Made by a program: the position numbers and the translations under genes
Assembly (NCBI GenBank): GCA_008921705.1
Contig: VFFE01006812.1
Location: forward strand, 406,175 to 470,174
Direction: 5' to 3'
DNA from: Burhinus oedicnemus
Taxonomy: Eukaryota > Chordata > Aves > Charadriiformes > Burhinidae
Length of the DNA: 64,000 nt
Shown: one piece after another, positions 12,961 through 25,589 of the stretch
How positions within the stretch are numbered: the stretch's first letter is position 1
Layout: each line of letters begins with the position of its first letter
Notes under the pieces: model-generated
Told to the model about the DNA's origin: nothing
The model's input: the letters and a program-made list of their open reading frames with translations, nothing else
The model's database searches: none

Positions 12961-13500
12961 AGAAACACGTGAGAAGTCACTGGTTCATTCAAGTGTGCTA
13001 CGGATACAATTATTCTCTGCTGTAATTATTTATTCCTACTTTTCTTGTGCCAGCGGGACAGGTCCATCAAGAAGATGCTAAGCCAAAACATGCGCACGGT
13101 GGTTTTGCCTCCCCGGAGCAGCCAGCTGCTGAGGGATGGGGCTGGGATGCAGGGAGGTGGTCACATACCCCAGGCTTTGGATTTTTGAAATTACGTTAGA
13201 AAAATGCACGGATTTTTTGCTGCTGTGGCTTCTGGCCCACCTCTATTCAGAATAGTTTAAACCCTTTCGAGTTATTTTGCTGTCGCAGCAGAAAAATAAC
13301 ATAACAATAAACTTTCTTTTCCAGACCTGCTTTTTTGAACAGTCTGTGGCAGTTCCAGGTAGGTGCCAAATTGTCTGGTGCATAATTCGGGCAGAAGTAA
13401 GGGGAGAGGGAGGTAAGGCCAGTGGTTACACTGGTGCCAGACAGTATAATTTTGGTGTTCAGTAACGATGGAGCCCTACGTTCTCATGGAAAAATGCACC
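12961..13500. other. Single-copy noncoding sequence, no gene seen
   Basis: Composition returns to average with a GC-richer middle (about 13080-13160). The only frame worth noting is 62 codons at 13277-13465, with no recognisable product. Confidence 0.5.
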
Positions 13501-13985
13501 TCAGGTACAAGCTACCTATCAGTATGTTTCTTTGATAGATCCCATTTTTATTTCCAATTAGTTTTCTCGCAGTAATCTCATTAAGCTGTTTATAAACTAT
13601 TTTCAGTGCTTGTTTCCTATCAGCAGTCACTTAAATGTCAGGCCTTTTGTTAAAATGTATTGAGTTATAGGTAAACACAACTCTGCATTATAAGATTGGA
13701 GAAATAATGAAAAATGAGTGTTTTATGGTTTGGAAGCCATGTAAACATCATCGTGTTTTTATTGCTGGAATGGTAGTATGGGGGAAGGGTAAACCACTAA
13801 AGTCAATGCAATCTTTAATTTAAGGAGTATTTTTATGATGTTTTCTGTTAATCTTCTAAAGCTGTTTGCAGAGTATAAAAATATGTTTGCTATAGGGAAG
13901 TCTTTATAGTATCAGTGATAAAATACTCTTATGTGGGTTTTGCATCCATTGCATCGTTTAAATTTAGTAAACCTTGGTGCTTATG
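13501..13985. other. Candidate conserved noncoding element (AT-rich)
   Basis: This unique AT-rich sequence contains TTTCCAATTAGTTTTCTCG near 13551, CTCATTAAGCTGTTTATAA near 13577 and CATCATCGTGTTTTTATTG near 13746. No simple repeat or transposon is recognised and all frames are short. It resembles enhancer-type conserved sequence in texture only. Confidence 0.28.
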
Positions 13986-14445
13986 AGTAGAGCAATTATG
14001 ACTATTATGATATTAAACTGGGAAAATATTCTGTTTAATGAACAGCGAAGAATTACAATGCATCACCGCCCTTGGGAAAAGCAATGTGTTCGGCTCACAA
14101 ATAGCGCTAACAGCCTCATCGACGCCAGATGTCCAATTTTCAAAAGTAGCTTCCTCAACTTGCAGTGCAGCACTGAGGTTTCCGCTCCAACGCAGCCCCT
14201 CATGCGAGCAGAAATGGGGTCCTCACCCATCAGAGAGCCTGAAAAATCAGTCGTACGGCTGTACCACAATGTTCTTCTGCCTCTTAAATGCTGTGCACTG
14301 GATGATTCTCCTTTGTTTCATTGAATAAAAGGAGCCAAGACTTGTGTGGTCCCAGACCGCTTCCTGTCCTGGTGTTTGCAGCAGCCACTTACTCCATCAC
14401 TTACCAATCTGGCATGTCCAGACTGCTAATGGCATACGGCATGAC
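13986..14445. other. Single-copy noncoding sequence upstream of a CR1 copy
   Basis: Two overlapping plus-strand frames of 96-116 codons (13974-14328) lie here without recognisable domains. The segment ends where CR1 homology begins. Confidence 0.5.
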
Positions 14446-15040
14446 CATATCCCGGGCTGCATCCCCAGCAGCGTGGCCGGCAGGGCCAGGGAGGGGATTC
14501 TGCCCCTCTGCTCCAGTCTGATCAGACCCCACCTGCAGTGCTGCCTCCAGCGCTGGGGACACCAACATCAGAAGGACATGGACCTGTTGGAGCGGGGCCA
14601 GAGGAGGCCACAAAGATGATCCGAGGGCTGGAGCCCCTCTGCTGTGAGGACAGGCTGAGAGAGTTGGGGTTGTTCAGCCTGGAGAAGAGAAGGCTCCGGG
14701 GAGACCTTAGAGCCCCTTCCAGTCCCTAAAGGGGCTCCAGGAAAGCTGGGGAGGGACTCTGGATCAGGGATTGGAGCCACAGGACAAGGGGGATTGGTTT
14801 TAAACTGCAAGAGGGGAGATTTAGATGAGATATGAAGAAGAAATTCTTGACTGTGGGGGTGGTGAGGCAGTGGCAGAGGTTGTCCAGAGAGGTGGGAGAT
14901 GCCCCATCCCTGGAGGTGTTCAAGGCCAGGTTGGACGGGGCTTGGAGCAACCTGATCTCATTGAAGATGTCCCTGCTCATTGCAGGGGGGCTGGACTAGA
15001 TGGCCTTTAAAGGTCCCTTCCAACCCAAACTATTCTATGA
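14446..15040 (+). mobile_element. CR1 LINE, 5'-truncated copy (~595 bp)
   Basis: Homology starts near CCCGGGCTGCATCCCCAGCA and runs through the end of the CR1 second open reading frame to a tail ending CCCAAACTATTCTATGA. The reverse-transcriptase C-terminus is recognisable in the plus frame near 14640-14705 as [19 protein letters not shown], but stops and frameshifts break it. The copy is a dead remnant. Its tail (GACTAGATGGCCTTTAAAGG) matches the fragment at 3289-3391. The 5' end is truncated, as is usual for CR1, and I see no target-site duplication. Confidence 0.96.
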
Positions 15041-17805
15041 GCATCATCACTTCCAAATCTCCAGGACTCCCAGGTATTAAACAGCAAATTAAAGCGCTTC
15101 AGAACCAACCTGCAAACTTCTCCTTACATCTCAGCATCTTAGAAGGGAGGGAATCAGGAAAAAATGCACTGCTTGGCTCCTTCTCACTAGGTGCAGTATA
15201 GAGTAGAAAGGGAAATTCAGCCCCCGCTTCTGCACTCCCCTGTCTGGGAGGGAGAAGGAAATGGTGTTGTATTTTGTAGACAAGGGAAATAATAGACCTT
15301 GGGAGAGGCAGCCCAAGCCTGGTGGTAAAGCTGCTTCTAAAATCATCAGAAAAATGTTTTTTAAATGTATCTTGTAATTCCAAAGCAGGTTTCTTTTAAT
15401 ACTGAGTGTATTGAACAAATATCAAGAAATTCTTTCTTGGGATTTACTGACTTTTTAAGTGTCCTCAGTGTGTAAAAGGCAATATAAGAGGACCCTGAAA
15501 GAGTCTGCTCATTGGTACTATTAAATCCCAGCCTTTACCCACCAAAGAGTGCCTCACCCCAAAAGCAACAGCCTGGTTCTGCCATCGCATTTCTCTCCCA
15601 TGGTTTCCATCCTTCTTGCCCTGCTTGCAGGAGCTCTGTCACATGGATTGGGTATCACAGATCAAACAACAGAAGCCAAATGGTGTGCCACAGCTCCTAA
15701 CTGCTGTCTTAACAAGAGGGGAAGATGAAGGAGGAGTGCAGCAGGGAATGGCTGAGGGAAGGGAGACCGATGGAAGACAAAACCAATCCAGCTGCGACCC
15801 CATCCAGACACATTCGTTTGAACAAAGAGGAAATTTTTTTTCCATTGTTTTAACAAAATGGCACTTCGGTACACAAGGTCCAAAGGGTCAGCTTCTTCCA
15901 CCTTCGCTCAGCCCTGCTGTCCTTGTTGTTATTCCATCCTCAGCCGGTGCATGCTGGGGAAAGCTCTGCCTGGAGGAGCAGGGCTGGCTGAGCTCAGAAG
16001 ATGAATGAGTGCAGATAGCGTTATTCCTGGGAAAAATTACTCCGTGACAAATCAGGGTAACTTCCGTTGCACGATGCTTGTTTAAATCTCGTCACGGGAC
16101 CCTGGGCAACAGCGGACTGCCTTGCACCCAGCAGCACCCTCCAGGCGCCAAGCGAGCTAATGGGAGAAGTGAGGTGCCACAGCGTGTGAGCAGGGCTGGT
16201 GGATGTCACTGGCTTTGTGTCCCAGGGACAGCTCCAAAATCCTCAGTAAGCCCCATAAATTCAGCATAGCCACTTCAGGGATCACTCCTCAGTTGCTTCC
16301 CCAGGGCACTGCTCCTCAGCATAAACTTGCCTTGGGGTATTTCAGCAGCTTTTCTCATATTTTACCTAATACGTAAGTAAAGCACAAAAAATTGGTTCAC
16401 CTTTTTTTGGCATCGTATGATAGCCTTAGGAGTGAGGTCATTGTGGAGGCTGAGAAGTGAGTCTTGAGAGGAGATGTCTTCCATCTGTAATTTTTGGACT
16501 ATATTGCATCCGTGAACCTCCTGCTTTTCCTACCCACAGCACGTCACTAGCTCAGGGTTGTCAGTTATTACAGACGCAGGTGGAGGTGTATCCCTCTACA
16601 CGTTTGTCCTTTTGCAATGTGCTATAACCTCTTACTGGGGTGTTTCCACATTAGTCTGGAGGAAACCAAAGAAAACGGATAAGACGTCTCTACTGCGGTC
16701 GATGCAACAAGCCAGCAAGAAAACTGCCTAGCTGGCCGTGCCTCTTTCACGCTTGTGAGTTAACAAAACAAGCACCAAAGCTAGAATCCTGGCAAAACCC
16801 ACTGTCCCTTAAATGTGGTGCTTTACCCCCCACACACACCCCGTCCACTTATTTTATGTGTATTTTTTCATACTCATACGCAGCCATGTGGGCTGCTCCA
16901 TTAAGCCTTGCCTCCATTGGCAGCGAGTTTACACCATTGCTATGGATCGTTGCCAGTGGCCACCCTGCAGCCGTGTAGCCCTGTAACGGGGTATTACCAT
17001 CGTTAGTTACAGGCCATGAGCTTTGCCCTAAGTTTGCACGGCCTCAGCTCTGCTCTGCCTGAACTTTTTCTGGCCCACCTGAAGCTTTCCCTTGCTTGGT
17101 TTAGCTGTAACGGCTAAATTTTTCTAATTGACCAGCTGCCTGTGGCTAGCTTGTTTTACTTTTGTTTATATTTGTGTGGTACAACCATAGTTTTATATAG
17201 ACAGCGGTAACAGCAGTTATTCTAGGCAGAGCAAGATACTTATCACTAGTGCGCTGATGAGTAGAGAAATCCAGAGCTTCTACAACAGCTGAGGTTTCGA
17301 GAAGTGAGAACCCGGGATATGGCACAGGGGGGTTCGGGAACCAGATGGTAAGAGCTGGGCACAGGCTGGCATGGCACACCCCACGCCGGCACACAGCTCA
17401 CCCATGGACAGTTAAAGAAATGCAGAGGTAGAGCTGGACAAAACTGGTTTCTGGGGTAACCAAGAGAACGGAACCTCTGTTCTCTGCATTTCAGATACTC
17501 TGAAATAGTACCTAACTTGCGTAAAGGGCGCCACATATAGTAAATTGGGATGCGACGTGGAGCTGAGGACGAATGAAGAAAGGAAAAGGCACAAAAGCTT
17601 GTTAGTAAACATACAAAAATGACTCCAAGTGGTGAAGAAGAAGAAACCAGCAGCATGGACATCCTGTCCCAGCAAAGGACCACTGATGCCGACACTCACT
17701 GTGACAGCCCCAGGGTGAAACCCCAACTGTAGCACCCAGAAGAGCAGGGGGAACATAATGCCAGGAAAAGGCATACTACAGAGTATGTGAGCAACAATTT
17801 TAACT

Positions 17806-17806
<1 letters not shown>
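15041..17806. other. Single-copy noncoding sequence, no gene seen
   Basis: Frames reach 130 codons (15616-16008 plus) and have no recognisable domain. The segment holds no microsatellite, transposon or RNA gene that I can identify. A C-run followed by CACACACACCCC at about 16827-16843 is trivial low complexity. Confidence 0.55.
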
Positions 17807-17807
<1 letters not shown>

Positions 17808-17901
<94 letters not shown>

Positions 17902-17903
17902 TT
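17808..17903 (+). repeat. Compound trinucleotide microsatellite (ATT)16(ACT)15
   Basis: Sixteen uninterrupted ATT units (17808-17855) pass directly into fifteen uninterrupted ACT units (17856-17900), then one more ATT. The two arrays are in phase, so a single T-to-C change in one unit followed by expansion of the new unit would explain the structure. Long pure arrays of this kind are usually highly polymorphic. The Val/Ile runs seen in the minus-strand frame across it are an artefact of the repeat. Confidence 0.99.
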
Positions 17904-20740
17904 AAAATGTTTTCTGCATAGATGTATTCTTTCTCTTTCCGTAACAAAAACATCTGGGCTAATAACAATGATTCTTTGATTGGACTGCTAAGATTTCAGT
18001 AAATCTTAAAAATGTATTCTGGTTTATGTGTAACATGTGCTTCCTCTTTGCTCGTAAACAAGGTTTTGAGAGTAGAAATACTGTGCACGGCAGCCTCACC
18101 GCTGTATTTTACACCCTCTTACCCAGCGCTCACCGATTTACACCCAGCAGCAATCGTCCTGCCCAGGCAGGCTCCGGAGGTGCATCCCATGGGAGATCCT
18201 GCCCACGCCCACGCCTTCCCCAGACTTTGCCAGATCCGCTGGGTATTCGCACCAAAGTCCGCACCACTGCAAGCACCAGCGGTGCACACAGCACTTTGTA
18301 GGAAAGGAAAGAGTTAAAACACGTGTTGGAGTTCGGTGCAATTTCATTAAGCATTTCCTCATCACGCCATACCACGGCTTAGAGAGAGGAGGGAGTTAAT
18401 CCGAGTCATAAATCATAATTACAGTCAGCGTCTATTGAATAGAAAATCTACGGAATTACAACAACGTCGACTCCCCCCCGCCAATTCCACTGAAATAAAA
18501 GGCAAAGGTGGAAAGGAATTTCACAGGCAAATGTTTACATCACACGGAGTCGTCCCCCTTCCAAACCAAACAGTTCCTTCCAACTAGCTTATAAGCAGGG
18601 AATCCTTGGCAAACAGGCAAGAAATAATGTGCTTAAACATCCAGCATACACGTGATTACACGGGAATAAAGGGAAGCGCTTTATCTGTAACGTTATTCCC
18701 AGCACAAGCGCCCAAGCGAATGCTTGCCTTCGATTTCAAGCAGCAAGAGAAGAGCGCTAACGAACACCCTTCGCCCTGCACCTCGCTGTTGTTTCTGAGG
18801 CTGTTCTGCAGTTACGGGCGCTGCGGATGCTTCTTGCTAGAAAAGGTGCAAATGGGAGAAATACCACGCTAAAAAAATCCTGCAGGTTGCCTCTTCTATG
18901 CTGCTCCATCTCTGGTTTGGGTCCCCATTTCTTGTGGCTAAGGGGACAGCTGTGACCTGAGCTGTGATGCTCCTCACCCAGAGCCCTGCCATATTCAGCT
19001 GCCACAAGCCTCCGGCCAAAATCTCCTCTCCAAAACAGGAGGACCACATAGGACTTTGCAGAGATGACCCTCCAAATTTTGGCTATGGAAAACGCTAACG
19101 GCAGAAGAAAAGACACCGCTGATACAAAAGATGATGAAAAGATGAAGTACCTGCTCCCGGGCAGCTCCTCCGTGTCAGCCCTGGCAGCTGCCCAGGGACC
19201 CGGCCGCACTTGACATCAAGCAAAGGGTTGAGTCAGGCAAGATGGTGGCCAAGTCCACCATCCAGGCAAAGGTGGAGAAACCAAAAGCAATTTTAGCAGA
19301 GCCAGCAAAGCTGAGGAACCAGCAAGAGGGAAGGTGGAAACTGCCGGACCACCAAGCCTATCAAGCAGAAACGGTCTAGGAAAAAAAAAAAACCAAAGAA
19401 ATAATTTTTCAAAGTCATGAGTTAAAAAATTAATACTTTTTTTTCAAAAAGGTGTTGCTACCCTCCCTAGGTTTACTAGATGGCACTGAAACTGTCCTGC
19501 AGCCCAGCCAGTCTGAACTGAGCCAACAGCTTTTGCAAGGGGCAGAATTTGTGCTTAGCGCCGAGATGGGAGACGGAGCCCTGCAGAGACTTCTGCTCCT
19601 GAGAGAGTCCCCTTGTTCTGATTTCAAAGAGTACGTTGACCATGAACCTGCTGAAAATGCACCGGTCGACAGAAGGACACATCTCTCATGCTGGGTCTCA
19701 TCCCCCGTCAGCTTTGGTGCCGTTTCTTCCCGTGCCAAGCGCCGCACGGAGCATCATCTCAGCGCAGAGACTTACTCCGCTTGACCGTCACCCCTACCAC
19801 CATGGTTCTTCCTGACTTACGCACTAGTAAAAGCTTTCCAAAGGGCTTCTAGGAAGATGCTAGTAATACACACGAGTATCCCTGTCCGTGAGTGCAAGTG
19901 GAGCATTTTCCATTTGTCTGCCCACCTAATCCCTTGGATTTTATCCTGACCCACATCGGAGCACAGCCCCAGCCGCGGAGCAGTGACTCAAGCCACAGCC
20001 ACACACTCTCTAGGGTATTAGTTGCAAGCAGGGAACACGGATCAGACATATTTTAGAGCTATTCAAGTTCATGCACTTTAAGTAGTAGGCTATTTTTTAA
20101 ATTCAATTATTCCTTAGTCTTTTTTTTTTTTTTAGCTTTAATTAGCACAACTAGGCTTTCTCCCCACTTAATCTCATTTCTAAAAAGACTGGTTATCTCT
20201 AAAAGATCCCATTGGCTTTGGGATTCACCCAAATCCCCAATTATATTACTGTACACCTAGGTAAATTTGAACTTGATTATATTATATAAATGCAGGATAA
20301 TCCTTATTTTTTTTTTCTATATTTACTTTGGGCTCCGCAGTATTGATGGTATTTTCTCCTCCCGAATTTATTCAGAATTTAAGCCAGCAGATTCCTGCGA
20401 CTGAAAGGAGTCAATGAATTTAAATCTGGGATTTCTCTTTTGTGAATAGTAAATTTACCAAGGATTTAAGTTTTGGTGAAACTGAAGCTATTTCGAACTC
20501 AGGTCAGATTCATCAGAGTTCAGACTGCAAATTACCCAAGGAAACATTCTTCATGTTGAAACTATCTATTTAAAATTATTTTTTTTAGGTGAAACATATT
20601 TCAGCTGAGATTCGTTAAGAAGTGGATGGGCTTTATGTACGAGAAGGGAAAATAAGACCATCATTGGGAAAAATACTTTTAAACAGTAATCGTCACAAAG
20701 CACTGAAATAGTTTGACAAGAAAAGCTATGGAGTATTCAC
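17904..20740. other. Single-copy noncoding sequence, no gene seen
   Basis: Around 18120-18300 the sequence is GC-richer with several CpGs but is not island-like. A 150-codon minus-strand frame (18757-19209) has no recognisable domain. Runs of A (19381-19392) and T (about 20120-20133) are simple low complexity, and I could not tie either to a retrocopy. The part from about 20280 to 20720 is AT-rich and unique. Confidence 0.5.
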
Positions 20741-20818
20741 TGCTGGGGGCGCATTAGATATATCGGACCAGACTAGACATCCTGAGGTCTCTTCCAGCCT
20801 CTTTCCATTGCCATGATC
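20741..20818 (+). mobile_element. Decayed CR1-type LINE 3' tail
   Basis: The stretch GGACCAGACTAGACATCCTG, then AGGTCTCTTCCAGCCTC and a degenerate CCATGATCAT, parallels the usual CR1 3' end (GGACCAGATGACCTCC, AGGTCCCTTCCAGCCTC, ATGATTCTATGAT). It differs at many positions and is shorter than the others, so it is an older insertion. The 5' limit is uncertain. Confidence 0.55.
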
Positions 20819-22711
20819 ATACCCAACATCCCACATCCCAGTGCAAAGTGTTCCTTCTGTCAAGTTCCACAGTGTAAAGAATCTGGTATCAGTAGGACTT
20901 TTTTATATAAATAAAACCGTTAAGTCACTAGTTTGGTGAAGGTAATGGTTTGGAAAATCCTGGGTTGCAGTTAGACCTAAGGGCTGTGTGTCTCCTTCAG
21001 AAGTACAGCACCGGACCACTCATTCTGTACTTTTTCCAAGGAAAAGGAGGAAAAAAGGAGGTCAAGTGACACACCCCAGGCTGTGCTGGATGTCAAGGTA
21101 GGATCTGCTGTCCCCTGGGGTGCCAATGTCCCCCATCACTGTGCGGTTGAGCTAGTAGCCAGTGCACGGAGATGCAGCATGAGCTGGGTGACAGTTTTGG
21201 GAGATTTAACCAGGGATGAAAATTTCTTGGTTTTCAATATACACGCAGCAGTCACGGGCTCTCTCTCTCTGATAAGATCTCATGGAGCAAATGGGGGAGA
21301 AGATGAAGCGGAGTGGTTTAAAATTTGTTTGCGATGGTAGCTGCTCGTGAGAGGCATCTGATACGGAATTCCTTTTCTGCAGATGTAGCATATTCATTGG
21401 GCGCTCCATGCTTAATCAGATTTGGGCTGCTACCTTTTGATATTCTAAGAAATCAAGCCTAAAAATATTCCCCCAGGGATGTTCCAAACCTGTAATTAGG
21501 TTTTGGGAGGTTTTTCTGTGCACCGCTTCTTGCAAACGGAGCTGAAATAACGATTAGCTGTTCCACACGGGGGCCGGGAGGAGGCAGCAGCCGTGTCCCA
21601 CCTCCCAGGTTCATCCCTGGGGAGAGGGTCTCGAGGACGTACCACCGCAAGGGGCAAGGACAAGGAGCACCGTAGAGCACAGGAATGAAAACATCTCCTG
21701 GCTTGGGATTAATTACTGAATGTCATTAATTTTTAAGAAAGGCTACGTGGGAAGGTCACAGCAAAGAAGGATGCAGTTGGTTCCCCTGAACCTAACTGCA
21801 CTCCCGCTGCAAGGACAGCTTCCTCTGGAGCCACAGGAAACCCAAAGAATTTTTTTGGTCACCACTTTTTTCACGCTGAAAATTGCAGGTTCAGATACAT
21901 CCGAATATTTTTGGAAACGCATCTTGGCTTCCCTGAAACTTCTGCCTGGGAAGAAAGGGCAGAAGGAAAAAAGAATAATAATCTGGGAAAGCAAAAATAT
22001 TTCATTTTCCCATTTCTTGAATGAAACAACTTTGGGGTTTTTTTTTTAATATTTTGAAACAAGTTTGAGCTTTGGGGATTTTATTTATTTTAAATGAATT
22101 CCCCTCAGTTGTGGTTTATTTGTTTAAGTCTCTAGGAAAACAGTAGAAAGAAGAAGGAAATTGTTTGGTTGTAGTGAAATTAACTGTTCCATTAAACCCA
22201 GTTTTTCTCTGGATTCACCAAGGAACAACAAAATTAGTAATTTCCACACCTGAAGACATAGAATCCCCCAAACCACTTAAAAATCAATGACAAGACGCTG
22301 CTGACACTGGCCAGAGAGTAGATGCAACGCACAAATCCAGTGATTCAAGGCTGGTGGAGCCCAAATAATTTTTAAAAGCAACTTTGTTTTTGTCATGCAG
22401 CCCACACAGCTCTGGGGAAAACTGATCCAAGTGTGCTGGGGACGTGTAAGGTCTCTGTGTGACACCGTGCGTTATCCTCCCTCCAGTTCATTACGCTCTT
22501 TCAAACCCCTATTAAAGTTAACCTTTGCCTTGACACCAAACAAAGGCTTCCCAGCAGCTTGCTGTTGGTAAACTGAAATCTCTTAATGTGGTCTTTGCAG
22601 TACGTTGACATTTTTCCATTTGTATGGGTTAGGAATTTTTTTATTTTATTTTTTTAAAGTACCACCATTTTCTCATTCTGGTCAAAGATTTCCAGGTTTT
22701 CACCAAAACTA
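20819..22711. other. Single-copy noncoding sequence, no gene seen
   Basis: Frames reach 109 codons (21720-22049 plus) without recognisable content. Short T-rich and TTTA-type simple stretches occur near 22040-22095 and 22635-22658. No transposon or RNA gene was recognised. Confidence 0.55.

Positions 22712-22760
<49 letters not shown>
22712..22760 (+). repeat. (AAT)16 microsatellite
   Basis: Sixteen uninterrupted AAT units are followed by one A and then unique sequence. The poly-Tyr and poly-Leu runs in minus-strand frames across it are artefacts. It is probably polymorphic in the species. Confidence 0.99.
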
Positions 22761-23825
22761 GGATTCTTCCTTTTTGACAAAAAATTCCATGGAAAATACT
22801 TTCACTGAACTTTCCGCAATGAGCAGACCGGAATGCAGAGGTGAAAGCAGAACGAGCATCCTTTCCAGCTAGCAAGTCACAACTGGGATCAGCCCTACCT
22901 TTAAGAAAAAAATACCTATTCTGTAAAATAACCTCATAAAAGTTTGCTCCCCACACGTGTGTAAAGACGTCTGTTTGATTTAATCCTTACCCCACCTGCT
23001 CTGCAGAGAGCAGCGCTCCACAAGCAGCACAGTCGCAGCTCTTCGAACTCCACCAGCTCATCCCGCGTTTGCTTAGGCACGTCAGCAAGTGTTTAATCGC
23101 CTTTGGACTGAAGCAACAAAAATCCCATCTCCTCAGCTGTTAATTCGGTTTTGAAGTACACGCTCATTACAGCAGAGGCTGGGTGGACTGAGTATCACCC
23201 GCTGCCCACGCTGAGCACCGCACGGCGGCAGGTTACGTCTGGAGGAGAGCGGAGAAAAGCGTTTGTGCTTTTTCTGCTTTTAGCCCCAGCAACCAGCTCC
23301 GAAACGTACGTTTGGTGGTTTTCCTCCAGGGGTGGGAAATAAATCTGGGGGAAGGAAAGTAGCTTCTGGCAGTGGCTGGGCTACAGGACTCTAAGACCCC
23401 AAAAGCCTCACACATCGCCGCTCCCGTTTTTGGATTGTATCAGAGATTTTCCCACTACAGAGCTTTGGGCTTTAAACCTGTGAGTGATTTCAGACACAGA
23501 CCATCATGAAATGAGCGCCTTTTGCCCTTTTCTACCCTGTCAGTCTTTACCACCGAGCTGCTGCAGTGAAAACCAATAATCTAAAATCACTTGGAGGACA
23601 CCTCGTAGGAGAGCAGCTCCCTCACAGCCCCCTGCTCCATGCAGCACTGATTTGGGAAGGGGCGCTTGGTGCACCCACAGCCTCAGGAGGGCAGCTCTGA
23701 GGACAGTGGTGCCACCAAGCCACTGCAGATGTTCTTTCTTCACCCTTCACATCCACCCCCAGCAGCTTGTGAGGATGTCCTGGTCCACAATGCACCAGAC
23801 TGCGATTTTGGGGTGCCCCCACAAC
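22761..23825. other. Single-copy noncoding sequence, no gene seen
   Basis: The stretch has average composition with a few CpGs around 23030-23240, and short frames of at most 83 codons. No recognisable gene or repeat lies before the CR1 copy starts at about 23826. Confidence 0.55.
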
Positions 23826-24445
23826 CCATAGAATCATAGAATGGTTTAGGTTGGAAAGAACCTTACAGGTCATCCAGTTCCAACTCCCCTGCCATGGGCA
23901 GGGACACCTCCCACTAGACCAGGTTACTCCAAGCCCCGTCCAACCTGGCCTTGAACACCTCCAGGGATGGGGCAGCCACAGCTTCTCTGGGCAACCCCAG
24001 CCAGTGTCTCACCACCCTCACAGCCAAGAATTTCTTCCTAATAGCTCATCTAAATCTCCCCTCTTGCAGTTTAAAACTGTTCCCCCTCGTTCTATGGCTC
24101 CACTCCCTGATCCAGAGTCCCTCCCCAGCTTCCCTGTAGCCCCTTTAGGGACTGGAAGGGGCTCTAAGGTCTCCCCAGAGCCTTCTCTTCTCCAGGCTGA
24201 ACAACCCCAACTCTCTCAGCCTGTCCTCACAGCAGAGGGGCTCCAGCCCTTGGATCATCTTCATGGCCTCCTCTGGACCTGCTCCAACAGCTCCATGTCC
24301 TTCTGATATTGGGGGCCCCAGAGCTGGAGGCAGCACTGCAGGGGGGTCTCCCCAGAGCAGAGCAGAGGGGCAGAATCCCCTCCCTGGCCCTGCTGCCCAC
24401 GCTGCTGGGGATGTAGCCCAGGATGCGGTTGGATTTCTGGGCTGA
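23826..24445 (-). mobile_element. CR1 LINE, 5'-truncated copy (~620 bp), minus strand
   Basis: Read on the minus strand, the copy runs from about 24445 down to a tail at 23826. On the plus strand that tail reads ATAGAATCATAGAATGG, the reverse complement of the usual CCATTCTATGATTCTAT. The minus-strand frame retains [25 protein letters not shown] reverse-transcriptase C-terminal sequence near 24160-24240, then hits a stop. This is the longest copy of its subfamily here and the only well-preserved copy on the minus strand. The 151-codon plus-strand frame at 23851-24306 is its antisense shadow. Confidence 0.96.
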
Positions 24446-25589
24446 AAAATCTCTCCTTGCCCTCCTGCGTGGTGGCTGCAGCAGAGCCAGCAGCCTGCAA
24501 AGCATCCCAAAATTATCATAAGAAAACATTGCTCTGTCTTCCCAGACGTTCTCCTTTCCCCACTCCACAGAAACATCTTATTACTATCAAACCATTTTTT
24601 ATTTTTTTTTCAAATTAAGGTTTCCCATGAAATGGGAATACACAATGAAGTCTATCAGCAATAGAAGAGGAGTAAAGCAGGAACCTGCTCTCCTTCTTTC
24701 TTCTTTTAATCTTTCCAGTGGGGAAAGAGCAAGGAAAAAGCATAAAATGTGATGGAAAGGCAAAGGTATTGCCTTTGCCATTTCCCTGCTTTCTCCCTGT
24801 CCGGAGTAAGGGGACTTTTTGTTCTAATGCCAAAAACCAGCACAGAGTAACGAAGAGAGAGGAAAAAAGCAACTGTCCTAAAACAAAAGCAGAAGCGTCA
24901 TCATTCTCAACAGGAGAAACAATGCTGCGCACGCAAATGCAACGTGACATCGTTCACATTTTATCTTTGATGTTTCTGTTCCAAACTTTACAACGGAGAT
25001 CAAAAATCCCGACTACGAATGTTTTGCTCAGCGCGTCCTGCAGAGAGGAAATTTTAAAGAACTTTGGAGGATTTGGGTATCTAAGGTATGCTGTCATGAA
25101 AATTTATCACTAAATGTAAGTTTTCTTCCTCCTAAAACCTACTTGGTCCCTGGGAAAGCCCGCTAAGTACAGCCCCAGCTGTTTTCACCCTGAAAATCAG
25201 ATCCAGGCATCAAAGCAGAGGAAAAGGCGGCTGTCGCAGCCACGCTGGGAAGAATGAGGTATTTACAGAAATGTATTTCCATTATCGGCAAAACAGGGTC
25301 CATGTGGCAAAACTCAAGGAATACTTTTTTCCCTGTTTTGTAAATGTGAAGCGGGATCAGGGCCTGAATTTGGGTGCATGGAGGGATCGGACACGCAGCA
25401 GAGACCCCAGGCTCAGACAGCGCTGGGATGTCCCTGCCAGGCACTTGCCCAGCATTAAATAAAAAAGCAGCTTTCTCCAAAAGGAACGCCTTTGTGAATG
25501 GCTTTCTCTCCCCAGATTTCACATTACGTAGCTCCCCTCACCAAAAATGCAGCGTGTAGTGAGAATATATATGATGCCTTGATATATAA
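24446..25589. other. Single-copy noncoding sequence, no gene seen
   Basis: A 131-codon plus-strand frame (24718-25113) overlaps a 111-codon minus-strand frame. Neither resembles a protein. No further transposon was recognised. Confidence 0.5.

Noticed and set aside
17280..17345. tRNA-like B-box phrase GGTTCGGGAACC
   Set aside because: No A-box at the right distance and no cloverleaf can be drawn.
17696..17968. Minus-strand frame with long Val and Ile runs
   Set aside because: It is the translation of the (ATT)/(ACT) microsatellite; no coding meaning.
19140..19395. Possible processed retrocopy ending in an A12 run
   Set aside because: No recognisable parent sequence or target-site duplication, and the upstream frames are not protein-like.
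20738..20752. CTCF-like core CACTGCTGGGGGCGC
   Set aside because: Only the GGGGGCGC half fits; the conserved CCA..AG part is missing.
22641..22956. Minus-strand frames with Tyr and Leu runs
   Set aside because: They are translations of the (AAT)16 array in two frames.
23851..24306. 151-codon plus-strand frame
   Set aside because: It is the antisense shadow of a minus-strand CR1 copy; the same Pro/Ser/Leu-rich pattern recurs over the copies at 41.5 and 43.6 kb.
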